This document shows, piece after piece, positions 10,253-20,126 of a stretch of DNA of 64,000 nucleotides. This DNA comes from Closterium sp. NIES-65. Taxonomy: Eukaryota; Streptophyta; Zygnematophyceae; Desmidiales; Closteriaceae. The notes under the pieces are model-generated. The model was given only the letters and a program-made list of their open reading frames with translations, was not told the origin of the DNA and searched no databases. How positions within the stretch are numbered: the stretch's first letter is position 1; each line of letters opens with the position of its first letter. Where the stretch lies: contig CANXME010002058.1 of assembly GCA_948144175.1 (NCBI GenBank), positions 112,501 to 176,500 on the forward strand, read 5' to 3'. Position numbers and translations under genes: made by a program.

Positions 10253-10991
10253 TGTTAGAGACTAAGGACGGAGTCTATGAAGATTAGGTGCCCAAATTTC
10301 TCAAAATCGTTGGTCTCAATTTCTGGACAGAAACGTCGACTTCACAAGAAACGTTGTCGACAAAAGGTGCACTGTTAGAATCTCGAATATGTTGTAGCCC
10401 TAGACCGTGGCTACATTTCCCAATTTGAATCGTATCAAAATATGAAGCATATCTTGAGTTATGCTTTTCGGCGCACTAGGGTGTATGTTGCCGCAGAAAT
10501 TTAACTCAATCACAATTTAACTCACAAGTCCCACAAAAGAACATTAGAGTAGCACTAAACCTGGTAGGAGGGGAAGAGGAGGACGAGAGGGAAGGTCCCA
10601 AGAGAGAGTCCCCAACCAAGGAAACCCCATGCCACACAATTTCCCTTCCCCATAGGCTACAAACTTTGACCTTTGTCACTTTCCAACCCATGCCATCCAC
10701 CTCACCACAACTTGGCCACACTTACCAACCTGGTTTGGCTTCACCCAACCTCTTGGCAGCATCTAAAGTGATGGGTTCGAATTTCCCAACCCCCACAAGT
10801 CTGTACCCCATATTGAGTCAATGCCACAACTTCCCAAAGTAGCTGCAACCAAAATATATAAGCATACGAACTCCAATGTTCGTAACTTTCTTGGTTGTGC
10901 TCCGATCGCGACGATTCATGGTTCGTCGGAAAGCTCTTGAGTAGAGGAATCACTTCAGATATCTGCTCAAGCCAAATAACATATACACACA

Positions 10992-11045
<54 letters not shown>

Positions 11046-11157
11046 CCAAACCACACAAGACACAAATTTCTTGCACACGCTCACACCACGCATGCAACGC
11101 ACAAACACATGATGGGAGGCAGACAGACGTGAATGCATATGGTTGCATCACACAACA
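10253..11157 (-). repeat. Element T 3' LTR
   Basis: Plus-strand ends are TGTTAGAGAC and CACACAACA. It holds a (CA)n tract at about 10983-11041. On the minus strand it is preceded by the purine tract AGAGGGGGAGTT (about 11158-11169). Confidence 0.9.
10983..11041. repeat. (CA)n microsatellite in the T 3' LTR
   Basis: Nearly pure CA repeat, interrupted by 'tac' units near 10983-11002. It is longer in the partner LTR (16577-16664), so length changed after insertion. Confidence 0.9.
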
Positions 11158-11214
11158 AACTCCCCCTCTAGCTGCCAACCATCATCCCACATGCCATAAC
11201 TCAAGCATGCACCC

Positions 11215-12996
11215 TCAATGCACACTCATTCCCGCAAGCTTCATGCCCTTCCAATGCTCAGGTTCTGCCAGGCGCTTGGTGAGAATGTCAGCCGCCTGCT
11301 GCTGGGTCCTCACAATCTCCAGCCGTACCTCCTTGTCCAGGAGCCTCCTTGTCCAATGCCACTTTGGCCTGATGTGCTTTGTCCAGCCATGAAGATAGGC
11401 ATTCTTCGCAAGCTTCACCGCCGACTCATTGTCACAGAAAATCACAGTCGGCTCCCTCTGACACACTCCGATTTCCTCCAACAAACGCCTCAGCCACACC
11501 ACCTCCTTTGCCCCATGATGAAGGGCCATGTACTCTGTCTCACACGAGGACAACCCCACCTCATTCTGCTTCTTGCTGCGCCAGCTCATTGAACCACCTC
11601 CAAAGAGGCACACATAGCCTCCAATGCTGGTGCCATCCGTCTTCACTGAGTTGAAGCTAGCGTCGGTGTAGCAAGTCAAGCGCATCTCCCCCTTGCTCAA
11701 ATCAGCTGCACCCCTCTGTAGCCTCTGTCGCACAGCACTGTACTCCAAGCCCACTGATGCTGTAGCGCTCACATAGCGGACCATCCTCTTGGCCGCTTCC
11801 AGCTGCTCATGACTTGGGCATGAAACCACACTCGCAAGCATGGATGTAGCAAAGGCAATGTCAGGCCGCGTGTGGCTAGCCGCATAGTTGAGTGCCCCCA
11901 CCATGGAGTGAAACAACTTCCTGTCACTCTCCCCCACCACCTCCTCATCAGCACAGGGCTCCACAGTGAACCCCGAAGGCAGCGGGGTGGTTGGCTTTCC
12001 TGCATCTTGCAGCCCATACTTCTCAGCCAGCCCCTCACAATACTTCCTCTGGTGCAACCTCAACACTCCCTTGTCAAGGTCCCTCTCCACGTGCATCCCA
12101 AGGTAGTACTTCAAATCTCCCATCTTGGAGCTTTTGAACTGCATTTCCAGCATCTCCTCCACACGTTCAATCATCGCAGACGACTCAGAGAAGAGCAGGA
12201 TGTCGCCCACGTACACCAAGAGCATGAGGAACTGCTCCTTCTCTTGCAGCAGGAACAGGCTGTGATCACACTCGCTCTTCTTGAACCCCCCAGCCAGCAG
12301 TGTCTCCTCCAGCTTGTGGTACCATGCGCGAGGAGCCTGCTTCAGGCCATAGATGGCCTTCTTGAGCCTGCACACCCTGCCGCTCCCATCATCCAACCCC
12401 TCAGGCTGCAACATGTACAGCTCCTCCAGAATGATTCCATTGAGGAAGGCAGTGATTATGTCCATCTGCTTGATCTTCCAGCCACGGTTTGCAGCCATTG
12501 CCAACATCGTCCTCAGAGTAGTGCCTTTCCCCACAGGAGCAAAGATATCATCAAAATCCTTCCCCTTTGTCTGTTGGAACCCCTTAGCCACAAGCCTTGA
12601 CTTGTAGCGGGTCAGCTCCCCATCAGGTCCGTACTTGTGCCTGAAAATCAGCTTGGAAGAAATGGCCTTCTTCCCTGGAGGCAGCTCACACAGCTCCCAC
12701 GTCTCGTTCTCCAGCAGAGAGTCATACTCCTCCTTCACACTCTGCTTCCACTTCTCAGCATCGGGCCCACTCAAGGCCTCGGTAAGTGTCTTGGGCTCAG
12801 GGACGGCTGCCCAGTAACAGTGCGCTATCTCCTCCTCATCACACTGCTCAGCCACACTCCCAGCCCTTATCACACTTGGCTTCCCAAAGCTCGGATAGGT
12901 CAGCCGGTTAGGAGGGCGCACATCCCTCCTTGGACGGTCAGCCGGACGTACGGCACCTTGTGGAGCATCTTGCTGTTGCTGCTGCTGCTGCTGCTG
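11215..12996 (-). pseudogene. Element T reverse transcriptase and RNase H
   Basis: This is the C-terminal half of copia pol, open from the stop at 12997 to 11215. It begins with a poly-Gln tract, then LTEALSGPDAEKWKQSVKEE and the RT core (KARLVAKGF-like KSRLVAKGFQQTKGKDF, FLNGIILEELYMLQPEG, YGLKQAPRAWYHKL). The active-site box reads LLVYVGDILLF: the first Asp of YVDD is Gly (codon on plus 12204-12206). That should abolish polymerisation. RNase H follows with CYTDASFNS, SSCETEYMAL and IFCDNESAVKLA, ending with HIRPKWHW and the RTQQQAADILTKRL tail. It is in frame with integrase upstream, separated only by TAG 12997, which would be CAG in the Gln run. Without that stop and the Gly this would be a normal pol end. 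Confidence 0.9.
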
Positions 12997-14130
12997 CTAC
13001 TGCTCCTCCACCTCAGGTTCTCCCCCATCCTCAGTCACCCCAGAAATCTCCTCCTCTGAGACAGTGACCTGCACTTGCCTCGAAGGCCGCTGCACCTCAT
13101 CAGCCTCAATGATCAGCGGTGTAGTGGGAAGCTTCTGCTGCTGCTGCTTCCACTCCTCGTAGTACAAGGACTCAAGGAACTTCACATCCCTCGACACAGT
13201 CAGCTGCTGGCTGGTCAAGTCCCAAATCAGCCAGCCCTTGTGATCCTTAGCAAGCCCCAGGTGCACACCCCAATTCCCAGAAGCTTCCAGTTTTCCCCTC
13301 TTTTCCTTAGGCACATGAAACACCACCATGCAGCCGTAGGCTCTCAGCATGTTGACTGCTGGTGCACTCCCATACCACTTGGTGTAGGGGACCCATTGCT
13401 TGTCCCCCACTGTCGCCAGCACCCGGTTCTTCACAACAGCGACCTGCCGCAGTGCTGTCACCCAAAACGGATCCGGCAGCCCTGCACGCCCAAGGAGAGT
13501 GCGAGCACCTTCCTGCAGGGTCCGGTTGAACCGCTCAGCCACGCCGTTCTGCTGAGGGTTGTAGGGCACCGTGAGCTGATGCTGGATCCCCTTCCTCCTC
13601 AGCACCGCCTCAAAATCAGCGCCAATAAACTCTCCCCCATTGTCGGTGCGGATCACCTTGACCTTGTGTCTGCTCTCCCTTTGTGCTCTCGGCATCCACT
13701 CCTTAAGAACAGCCGCTGCCACCTCCCCTTTAGTCTTGAGAGGGTAGACCCACACCGCACGTGTGTGGTCGTCCACAATGGTCAAGAAGTAGCGGCTGCC
13801 TGAGAGAGAAAGGACCCTTGTGGGGCCCACCACATCCATGTGCACAAGCGCGAGTGGAACCTTGGCTGGTCCCGTGCTGCTGCTGAAAGGGAACTTGGTG
13901 AACTTTGTCTCAAGGCATGTAGGGCAGCTCCCAATCTCCTTCGCTGCCCCCTTCACCTCCAATCCCTTCAAGCTCCCATCCTTCACCAACTTCTGCAGCA
14001 TAGGAATGTTGATGTGGCACAGCCTCTCATGCCACGTCTCCCAATCGGCCTCACCACTCCCAGACGAAGCCTTTGCCCATGCAGCCGTTGCATCCCACAC
14101 CAGCAAGCACCTCACCATGTGATTGCTGTG
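12997..14130 (-). pseudogene. Element T integrase
   Basis: The integrase frame on the minus strand runs to the TAG at 12997-12999. It has the HHCC zinc site (WHERLCHINIPML then CPTCLETK), the first catalytic Asp in LVHMDVVGPTRV, the second in VIRTDNGGEF, and Glu in QQNGVAERFNRTLQ, so the catalytic triad is complete. It ends with an SWGVHLG-like integrase C-terminal region and a poly-Gln tract. The frame differs by one from the gag-protease frame, so a frameshift lies between about 14051 and 14130. The open frame extends up to 14487, but that part overlaps the protease gene in the wrong frame and is not taken as coding. Confidence 0.85.
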
Positions 14131-15628
14131 GCTGCTGCACCTTCTTGACAACATCCAGGGCCCCAGCAGTTGGTGCAGTCTCCTCTCCTCCCGCAGTTGC
14201 CTTAGCCGCTGCCGCTGCCTTTCCCGTTGCTGGAGGTTTCCCATTCCAAGGGAAGATGGGCAGCTGCCACAGGTCCTTGATGCAACTGCTCTTCTCCTCC
14301 AAATCCCACAGCAGCAACTTCCCAAGCTTTGCACGGCAGCTGGTTGGGCCGAACGTGACTTTGGCATTGCTTTTCTGCAGCCGGCGCACAGAGAGGAGGT
14401 TAGAGAATAAACCTTCAACCAACAGCACATTTCCCAGCCCCATAAGCCCCCCATTAGCTCCCATAACATTGGCATTCCCAACACCAATTACAGGGAGCAA
14501 GGCACCTGAAGCGGCAGCCACAAACTTTATCTTCCCAGGGGGCTTCACCTCATCAAGCAAATCTGCCCGTGGAGTCATGTGACTCGTGCAACCTGAATCG
14601 ATCACCCAATGAGTGAGGGGGTGCATCACAACCTTCCCAACCGAACCCACATCACCCCCACTCCCTTGCACATCCTCCACCATAAGGAACATCCCAGGGT
14701 CGGCTTTACCTTGTGCACCATCACCTTGTGCACCTGAACCTTGCACAGCACCACCTCGTGCACGTTCACCACTTAGCGGCTGAAACACTTGAACCACGGG
14801 TGTCCAGCCTTCTTGCAGTACCAGCACGCACCCTCCATTCCCCCTGCCACCAGAGCTCTCATGCCCCTCGTTGTAGTCACCTCGGCTTCTTCCTCTGCCA
14901 AAGCCTCTCCCACGGCCTCGGTCTCTCCCTCCCCCTCTCCCCCTGCTGCCTCCTGCAGCTCCATACCCCTCAGCAGTTTTGTTGGCAGCACCACCTCCCG
15001 TGTGGCGCCTGCGGAAGTCCTCCTGCAGGATTTGCTGCCGTAGCCACTCAAGCGTCCACTTGTCCTGCTGAGCGTTGAGGGTGGGGATAAGGTTGTCCCA
15101 CGAGTTGTCGAGCACCGAGATGATTTTGATGCACTGCTGCATTTCCGACACCTTGCTGCCCGCCGCTGCCATCTTCGCATAGGTGTCCTTGATCTTGTCA
15201 AGGGCCGGCTTCACATCATCTCCCAGCCGCATGGAGAGGGCAGCCAGCTCCTTCTCCAATACGATCACCATCGGCAGCGTGTTGGGTTGAACCACGTCGC
15301 GTAGCAGCTTCCACGCCTTCAGTCCCGAGTCATCGAGCTCCACCAAATCCTTGATGTGCTGGAAAATGTCGTTGTTGACTGACTGTAGAATCAAGTCGTA
15401 CAGCACCGCGCTCCGCTCAATCCGCCGATCGCGGGCATCTCCTTCCTCGGGCATCTTCTCCTCTCCCATAGCCAATTTCAGCAGCTTGTAGCGCTTGAAG
15501 GCGCTCCTCATCCGCCCACTCCATTCTTCATAGTTGGAGCCATCCAATGCCCCAATCTTGGATGGTGGCGGCTCACTCTTCTTCTCAGCTCCTTCTCCAC
15601 TCCCTTGACTCATCTCCTCTGCTCCCAA
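14051..15628 (-). pseudogene. Element T gag and protease
   Basis: A 525-codon frame starting MGAEEMSQGSGEGAEKK. Gag (UBN2 type) has LDGSNYEEWSGRMRSAF, then LKAWKLLRDVVQ and WLRQQILQEDFRRR. An Arg/Gly-rich stretch follows. The zinc knuckle CWYCKKAGHPWFKC (C-x2-C-x4-H-x4-C) is present in the DNA at about 14785-14835 but in another frame. The open frame passes through it as VLVLQEGWTPVVQVF, and protease HWVIDSGCTSHMTP is back in the gag frame. Two compensating indels around the knuckle, or one programmed or mis-called shift, are needed to explain this. Protease has its DSG triad. The frame ends at 14051 in VWEW, after the point where integrase begins in the next frame. Confidence 0.85.
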
Positions 15629-15850
15629 TCAGAGGTTTCAGCTCCCCCCCTTTGCTGGTCACAATGTAGATCCACACAATCTTCAGAAGTGTCGGCGCAA
15701 ACGAAATTTCGGCAGAGTTTCCCGTTAGCGGAAGTCACGTGCAACCTCTAGAACTCCACTTAGGCACGCCCAGAGGCCATGGTGGGTCTAGGAGGGTCTT
15801 CACTTTTCAGTAGACTCTCCACAAAGTCCTTAATCAGCTCTGATACCACT
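15629..15850 (-). promoter_or_regulatory. Element T leader and primer-binding site
   Basis: On the minus strand, TGGTATCAGAGC (15837-15848) follows the 5' LTR after two bases. It is the classic copia primer site for initiator Met tRNA. The remaining 200 bases to the gag ATG at 15626-15628 show no array of the A-G type. Confidence 0.88.
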
Positions 15851-16571
15851 TCTTAGAGACTAAGGACGGAGTCTATGAAGATTAGGTGCCCAAATTTCTC
15901 AAAATCGTTGGTCTCAATTTCTGGACAGAAACGTCGACTTCACAAGAAACGTTGTCGACAAAAGGTGCACTGTTAGAATCTCGAATATGTTGTAGCCCTA
16001 GACCGTGGCTACATTTCCCAATTTGAATCGTATCAAAATATGAAGCATATCTTGAGTTATGCTTTTTGGCGCACTAGGGTGTATGCTGCCGCAGAAATTT
16101 AACTCAATCACAATTTAACTCACAAGTCCCACAAAAGAACATTAGAGTAGCACTAAACCTGGTAGGAGGGGAAGAGGAGGACGAGAGGGAAGGTCCCAAG
16201 AGAGAGTCCCCAACCAAGGAAACCCCATGCCACACAATTTCCCTTCCCCATAGGCAACAAACTTTGACCTTTGTCACTTTCCAACCCATGCCATCCACCT
16301 CACCACAACTTGGCCACACTTACCAACCTGGTTTGGCTTCACCCAACCTCTTGGCAGCATCTACAGTGATGGGTTCGAATTTCCCAATCCCCACAAGTCT
16401 GTACCCCATATTGAGTCAATGCCACAACTTCCCAAAGTAGCTGCAACCAAAATATATAAGCATACGAACTCCAATGTTCGTAACTTTCTTGGTTGTGCTC
16501 CGATCGCGACGATTCATGGTTCATCGGAAAGCTCTTGAGTAGAGGAATCACTTCAGATATCTGCTCAAGCC

Positions 16572-16650
<79 letters not shown>

Positions 16651-16783
16651 ACACACACACACACAGAAAATCCAAACCACACAAGACACAAATTTCTTGC
16701 ACACGCTCACACCACGCATGCAACGCACAAACACATGATGGGAGGCAGACAGACGTGAATGCATATGGTTGCATCACACAACA
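15851..16783 (-). repeat. Element T 5' LTR
   Basis: This 933-bp LTR starts TCTTAGAGAC (the terminal TG has become TC) and ends CACACAACA. It holds the longer CA repeat. A's pol resumes directly after it with the duplicated ACTGT. Confidence 0.9.
16577..16664. repeat. (CA)n microsatellite in the T 5' LTR
   Basis: About 44 CA units with one 'ct' interruption near 16645. It is about 30 bp longer than the copy in the 3' LTR. Confidence 0.9.
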
Positions 16784-18637
16784 ACTGTCACGCGTCTCCT
16801 GGCCACTGCTGTCACTGACCCTTCCTTTGAGTCCACTGCTGCGTCGGCCCTAGTTGCTGAGCTTGTCGACTTTGCTGCTCGCTGTTGTCTAGACTACGCT
16901 GCTAGTCTTGTTGCTGAGTCTGAGTCTGTCTGTCCTTCGTCCGTCGAGGATGAGTGTGCTCTTAGCACGGACGTCCTTGAGGACAGGCAGGAGGAGTTCC
17001 AGCTGCCTTGCCTCATCTCGTGTCCACGCTGATTGCCCCTGAGGGAGACCCGGATGCACCAGACATCCCGACTCCTCGATCGTACGCTAAGGCGATCGAG
17101 TCCCTACTCCTCTCAGTGGCAGTAAGCCATGGACGCAGAGATGGCTTCCTGGAAGTCCACAGGCACCTACGTCGACGAGGTTCCCCCACCTGGGGCGAAG
17201 ATTGTCAGTGGCATGTGGATTTTCAGGGTGAAGCGGCCGCCGGGTTCTCCGCCTGTCTTCAAGGCGCGTTACGTGGCTCGAGGCTTCAGTCAGTGGCAAG
17301 GAGTTGACTACTTTCAGACCTTCTCTCCAACCCCGAAGATGACCACTCTTCGGGTGCTGCTGCATATAGCTGCTCACCGTGACTACGAGCTACACTCTCT
17401 TGACTTCAGCACAGCTTTCTTGCAGGGCAGCCTGCACGAGGAGATCTGGCTGCGCCGCCCTCCTGGCTTTACTGGGTCGTTTCCTCCTGGTACCCAGTGG
17501 AGCCTCCGGCGGCCAGTCTACGGTCTCTGCCAGGCACCCCGTGAGTGGCACGACACACTGAGGACTACACTTGCGGCTCTTGGGTTTGCTCCTTCTACTG
17601 CCGATCTGTCGCTGTTTCTGCGCACCGACACCTCTTTGCCGCCGTTCTACATCCTCGTGTACGTCGACGACTTGGTCTTTGCCACTGCTGACACTGCTGG
17701 ACTCGCCCACGTGAAGTCCGAGCTGTAGAAGAGACACACGTGCACAGACCTAGGTGAACTGCGCAGCTACCTTGGCTTGCAGATCACCCAGGACAGAGCA
17801 CAGCGCACCATTACCCTGACTCAGTCACACATGGTGCAGCAGGTCCTTCAGCGCTTCGACTTCACGTACTCTTCGCCTTAGGCCACTCCTCTGTCTACTC
17901 GCCACTCGCTCTCAGCTCTGCCTTCGGATGAGTCCGTAGAGCGGAGTGGCCCGTACCCAGAGCTTGTTGCCTGCCTCATGTATCTGTTGACCTGCACACG
18001 ACCTGACCTTGCATACCCTATGTTGGCACGCTATGTTGCTCCTAGGAGACACCGACCAGAGCACATGGCTGCAGTGAAGAGGATGTTGCGCTACTTGTGC
18101 AGTACGTCGGGCATAGGGCTAGTGCTTGGAGGGCGACGTCGAGTGGTCCTCACAGGTCACGCGGACGCTTCTTGGGCTGAAGACCAGGCTACGCAGCGGT
18201 CGTCACAGGGTTACACCTTCAGCCTTGGCTCCGGCTCTATTTCGTGGCGGTCTACGCGCTCGTCTTCTGTTCTCGGCTCCAGCTGTGAGGCTGAGATCTA
18301 CGCCGGGGCCATGGCTGCACAGGAGCTACGCTGGCTCACCTACCAGCTGACTGACCTAGGAGAGCCGCCTCGTTCTCCTCTAGTTCTGTACGTAGACAAC
18401 AAGGCCATGCTGGCGTTGTGTTGGGAGCACAGACTGGAGCACAGAACGAAGCACATTGCTCTCCACTAATTCCTTGCTCGTGAGCTGCAGCAGCGTGGTA
18501 AGCTGCGCCTTGCTTACGTGGCCTCCGAGGCCAACACTGCTGATATCTTTACCAAGGCACTTCTGCCTGGCGATTATCAGCGCTTCTGTACTATGCTAGG
18601 TCTTGTGCCTACTTGGCCTCACTTGCTCACTTCTTGA
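16784..18637 (+). pseudogene. Element A gag-pol, 3' part (reverse transcriptase, RNase H)
   Basis: This continues A's pol after element T: TVTRLLATAVTDPSFESTAA, then the RT (GMWIFRVKRPPGSPPVFKAR, FLQGSLHEEIWLRRPPG, YILVYVDDLVFA with intact YVDD) and RNase H (LTGHADASWAEDQ, SSCEAEIYAGAMA, YVDNKAMLALC), ending PTWPHLLTS at TGA 18635-18637. Lesions: a frameshift near 17005, a two-base loss near 17101, TAG 17726 (CAG in relatives), TAG 17879 (CAG) and TAA 18467 (TAC in relatives). TAG 17726 falls on the same codon as the TAG in element F at 56757. Polymerase and RNase H catalytic residues are all still encoded. Confidence 0.87.
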
Positions 18638-18834
18638 CCTTGCTTGTACTGTGATCTTTCTATACTTGCACTTGCCTGTTTACCTTTATATATGACCTTG
18701 CATGTGAACTGGCCTTGTGGCCTTGCTCTTGTGCTCGGATTGTGTGGTGACGTTGTGATCCACCGTGAGCTTGCTTTGCTTTGCTTGACTGGTCTTGTGA
18801 CCTCTTGTTCTCCCCCACTTTGCCTATGGGGGTG
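18638..18834 (+). other. Element A 3' tail, copy 1
   Basis: Untranslated tail of the family: 'tgtgaactggccttgtggcc', then 'gcttgctttgctttgcttgac', then the polypurine tract CTATGGGGGTG just before the LTR. The same roughly 200-bp tail precedes the 3' LTR in B, C, D, E and F, usually with one or two (TA)n tracts. Confidence 0.7.
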
Positions 18835-18958
18835 TGTCAAACTTATATCATATAGCTTGTCTAGGCTATAGTGGGGTAGACACTATGGGGTACAGTTTTC
18901 TAGGGTTTCCTACTTGTACCCAACCTTGTGCTAGGTCATTCATCCCTCATTCTTCACA
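18835..18958 (+). repeat. Extra internal LTR (sister subfamily)
   Basis: This 124-bp LTR (TGTCAAACTT to TTCTTCACA) follows A's first tail. It is roughly 80% like A's outer LTRs, so it comes from another subfamily. It is followed not by a primer site but directly by RNase H coding sequence, joined at the bases TGG. Confidence 0.75.
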
Positions 18959-19469
18959 TGGAGGGCGACGTTCAGTGGTCCTCACAGGTCACGCTGACGC
19001 TTCTTGGGCTGACGACCAGGCTACGTAGTGGTCGTCACAGGGTTACACCTTCAGCCTTGGTTCTGGCTCTGTTTCGTGGCGGGCTACCCGCTCGTCTTCT
19101 GTTCTCGGCTCTAGCTGTGAGGCTGAGATCTACGCGGGGGCCATGGCTGCACAGGAGCTACGCTGGCTCACCTACCTGCTGACTGACCTAGAAGAGCCGC
19201 CTCGTTCTCCTCCTGTTCTGTACGTAGACAACAAAGCCATGCTGGCCTTGTGTCGGGAGCACAGACTGGAGCACAGAACGAAGCACATTGCTCTTTGCTA
19301 CTTCCTTGCTCGAGAGCTGCAGCAGCGTGGTCAGCTGCGCCTTGCTTACGTGGCCTCTGAGGCCAACACTGCTGATATCTTTACCAAGGCACTTCCGCCT
19401 TGTGATCATCAGCGCTTCTGTAGTATGCTAGGTCTTGTGCCTACTTGGCCTCACTTGCTCACTTCTTGA
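18959..19469 (+). pseudogene. Second, partial RNase H copy in element A
   Basis: The sequence restarts at 'tggagggcgacgttcagtgg', matching 18127 onward, and repeats the RNase H end: LTLTLLGL in one frame and the true frame SSQGYTFSLGSGSVSWRATR, then SSCEAEIYAGAMAAQELRW, YVDNKAMLALC and PTWPHLLTS. It stops at about 19469. One TAG near 19026 replaces a Gln codon. There is no start codon and nothing upstream of the RNase H segment. It is a duplicated pol end, not a gene. Confidence 0.8.
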
Positions 19470-19586
19470 CCTTGCTTGTACTGTGATCTTTCTATACCTG
19501 CACTTGCTTTTTTACCTTTATATATGATCTTGCATGTGAACTGGCCTTGTGACCTCTTGTTCTCCCCCATTTTGCCTATGGGGGTG
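19470..19586 (+). other. Element A 3' tail, copy 2, with polypurine tract
   Basis: A shortened tail (the 'cttgctctt...tttgcttgac' middle is deleted relative to copy 1). It ends in CTATGGGGGTG before the 3' LTR. Confidence 0.7.
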
Positions 19587-19712
19587 TGTCAAACTCATAT
19601 GCTATAGTCTGTGTAGGCTGTAGTGGGGTAGACAATATGGGGTACAACACTTTTAGGTTTTCCTACTTGTACCCACCTGCTTGCTAGTTCATTCATTCCT
19701 CATTTCTTAACA
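19587..19712 (+). repeat. Element A 3' LTR
   Basis: This 126-bp LTR runs from TGTCAAACTC to TTCTTAACA and is followed by the duplicated AGTCC. It is uninterrupted and so shows the empty site of the mini-element inserted in the 5' LTR. Confidence 0.9.
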
Positions 19713-19717
19713 AGTCC

Positions 19718-19756
19718 CTCACTAACGCCTAGTATACAAATATATATAATTTGACG
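19718..19756 (-). repeat. Minus-strand LTR, right part
   Basis: This continues the LTR begun at 3269-3350: 'ctcactaacgcctagtatac', then a (TA)n stretch and 'atttgac'. The end is blurred by the GT-rich tract that follows. Confidence 0.5.
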
Positions 19757-20126
19757 CGCGTGTGTGTGTGCGTGTGTGTGCGCGCGTGTGCGTGCGTATA
19801 CATGCGTGCGCGTGTGTGCGTGTGTGCGTGTGTGTGTTTATGTGTGTGTGTGTGCACACTGGAATTTGTATTTCTCCCTGAGCGACTTTTTTTTTGTTCA
19901 ACGGAGACTTCTGGACAAAAAAAAAAAACAAAAAAACAAGAGGCGACGAAATCGGCTTTGGGTTGCGAAGCAACATTACACTGTTATTTTTAGATACATC
20001 TGACCTATAATGAGGAGCATAATGACTTCCGATTTTTTTATGAGGCTTATATAATATCGTAACATGACTTCGATATTTGATGAAATACTGCTTTTTTCCG
20101 ACACCCTTGATACTTAATATAGGATT
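19757..20126. other. GT-rich tract and AT-rich spacer without a gene
   Basis: 19757-19858 is a mixed (TG)n/(CG)n tract. The rest is AT-rich, with a T9 run near 19888, an A12 run near 19917 and a short A/C-rich stretch. No coding sequence, LTR or TIR was recognised. Element B begins abruptly at about 20127 without its LTR. Confidence 0.6.

Larger units (their letters stand above)
10253..16783 (-). mobile_element. Copia element T (long-LTR lineage), nested in A
   Basis: A 6.5-kb minus-strand element. The LTRs are 10253-11157 (3' LTR, 905 bp) and 15851-16783 (5' LTR, 933 bp). They differ by a CA-repeat length change and roughly half a dozen substitutions, so the insertion is young. The target duplication is ACTAT (10248-10252) against ACTGT (16784-16788), with one mismatch. 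Relatives of A read 'cctactgtcac' at this point, confirming the insertion in A's pol between linker and RT. The minus-strand order is primer site, gag, protease, integrase, RT, RNase H, purine tract. T differs from A-G in long LTRs, a true CCHC knuckle and its protein sequence, so it is a separate copia lineage. Near-complete frames are broken by few lesions, but the RT active site is changed. Confidence 0.92.
3351..19712 (+). mobile_element. Copia element A (composite, carries two nested elements)
   Basis: A is an LTR retrotransposon flanked by a 5-bp duplication, AGTCC (3346-3350 and 19713-19717). Its 5' LTR is 3351-3448 plus 5313-5340 and its 3' LTR is 19587-19712. Each totals 126 bp, and they differ at about two positions. 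The leader runs 5341-6286. The gag-pol is in two parts, 6287-10252 and 16784-18637. Two later insertions split it: the mini-element 3449-5307 in the 5' LTR and copia element T in pol. The 3' end is abnormal, because an extra LTR of a sister subfamily (18835-18958) and a second copy of the RNase H end precede the true 3' LTR. Without the nested elements A is about 8 kb. Coding capacity is lost through several stops and frameshifts. Confidence 0.88.

Noticed and set aside
10895..11392. Plus-strand frame with (TH)n tract
   Set aside because: It reads the CA microsatellite of the T 3' LTR and continues into antisense RNase H.
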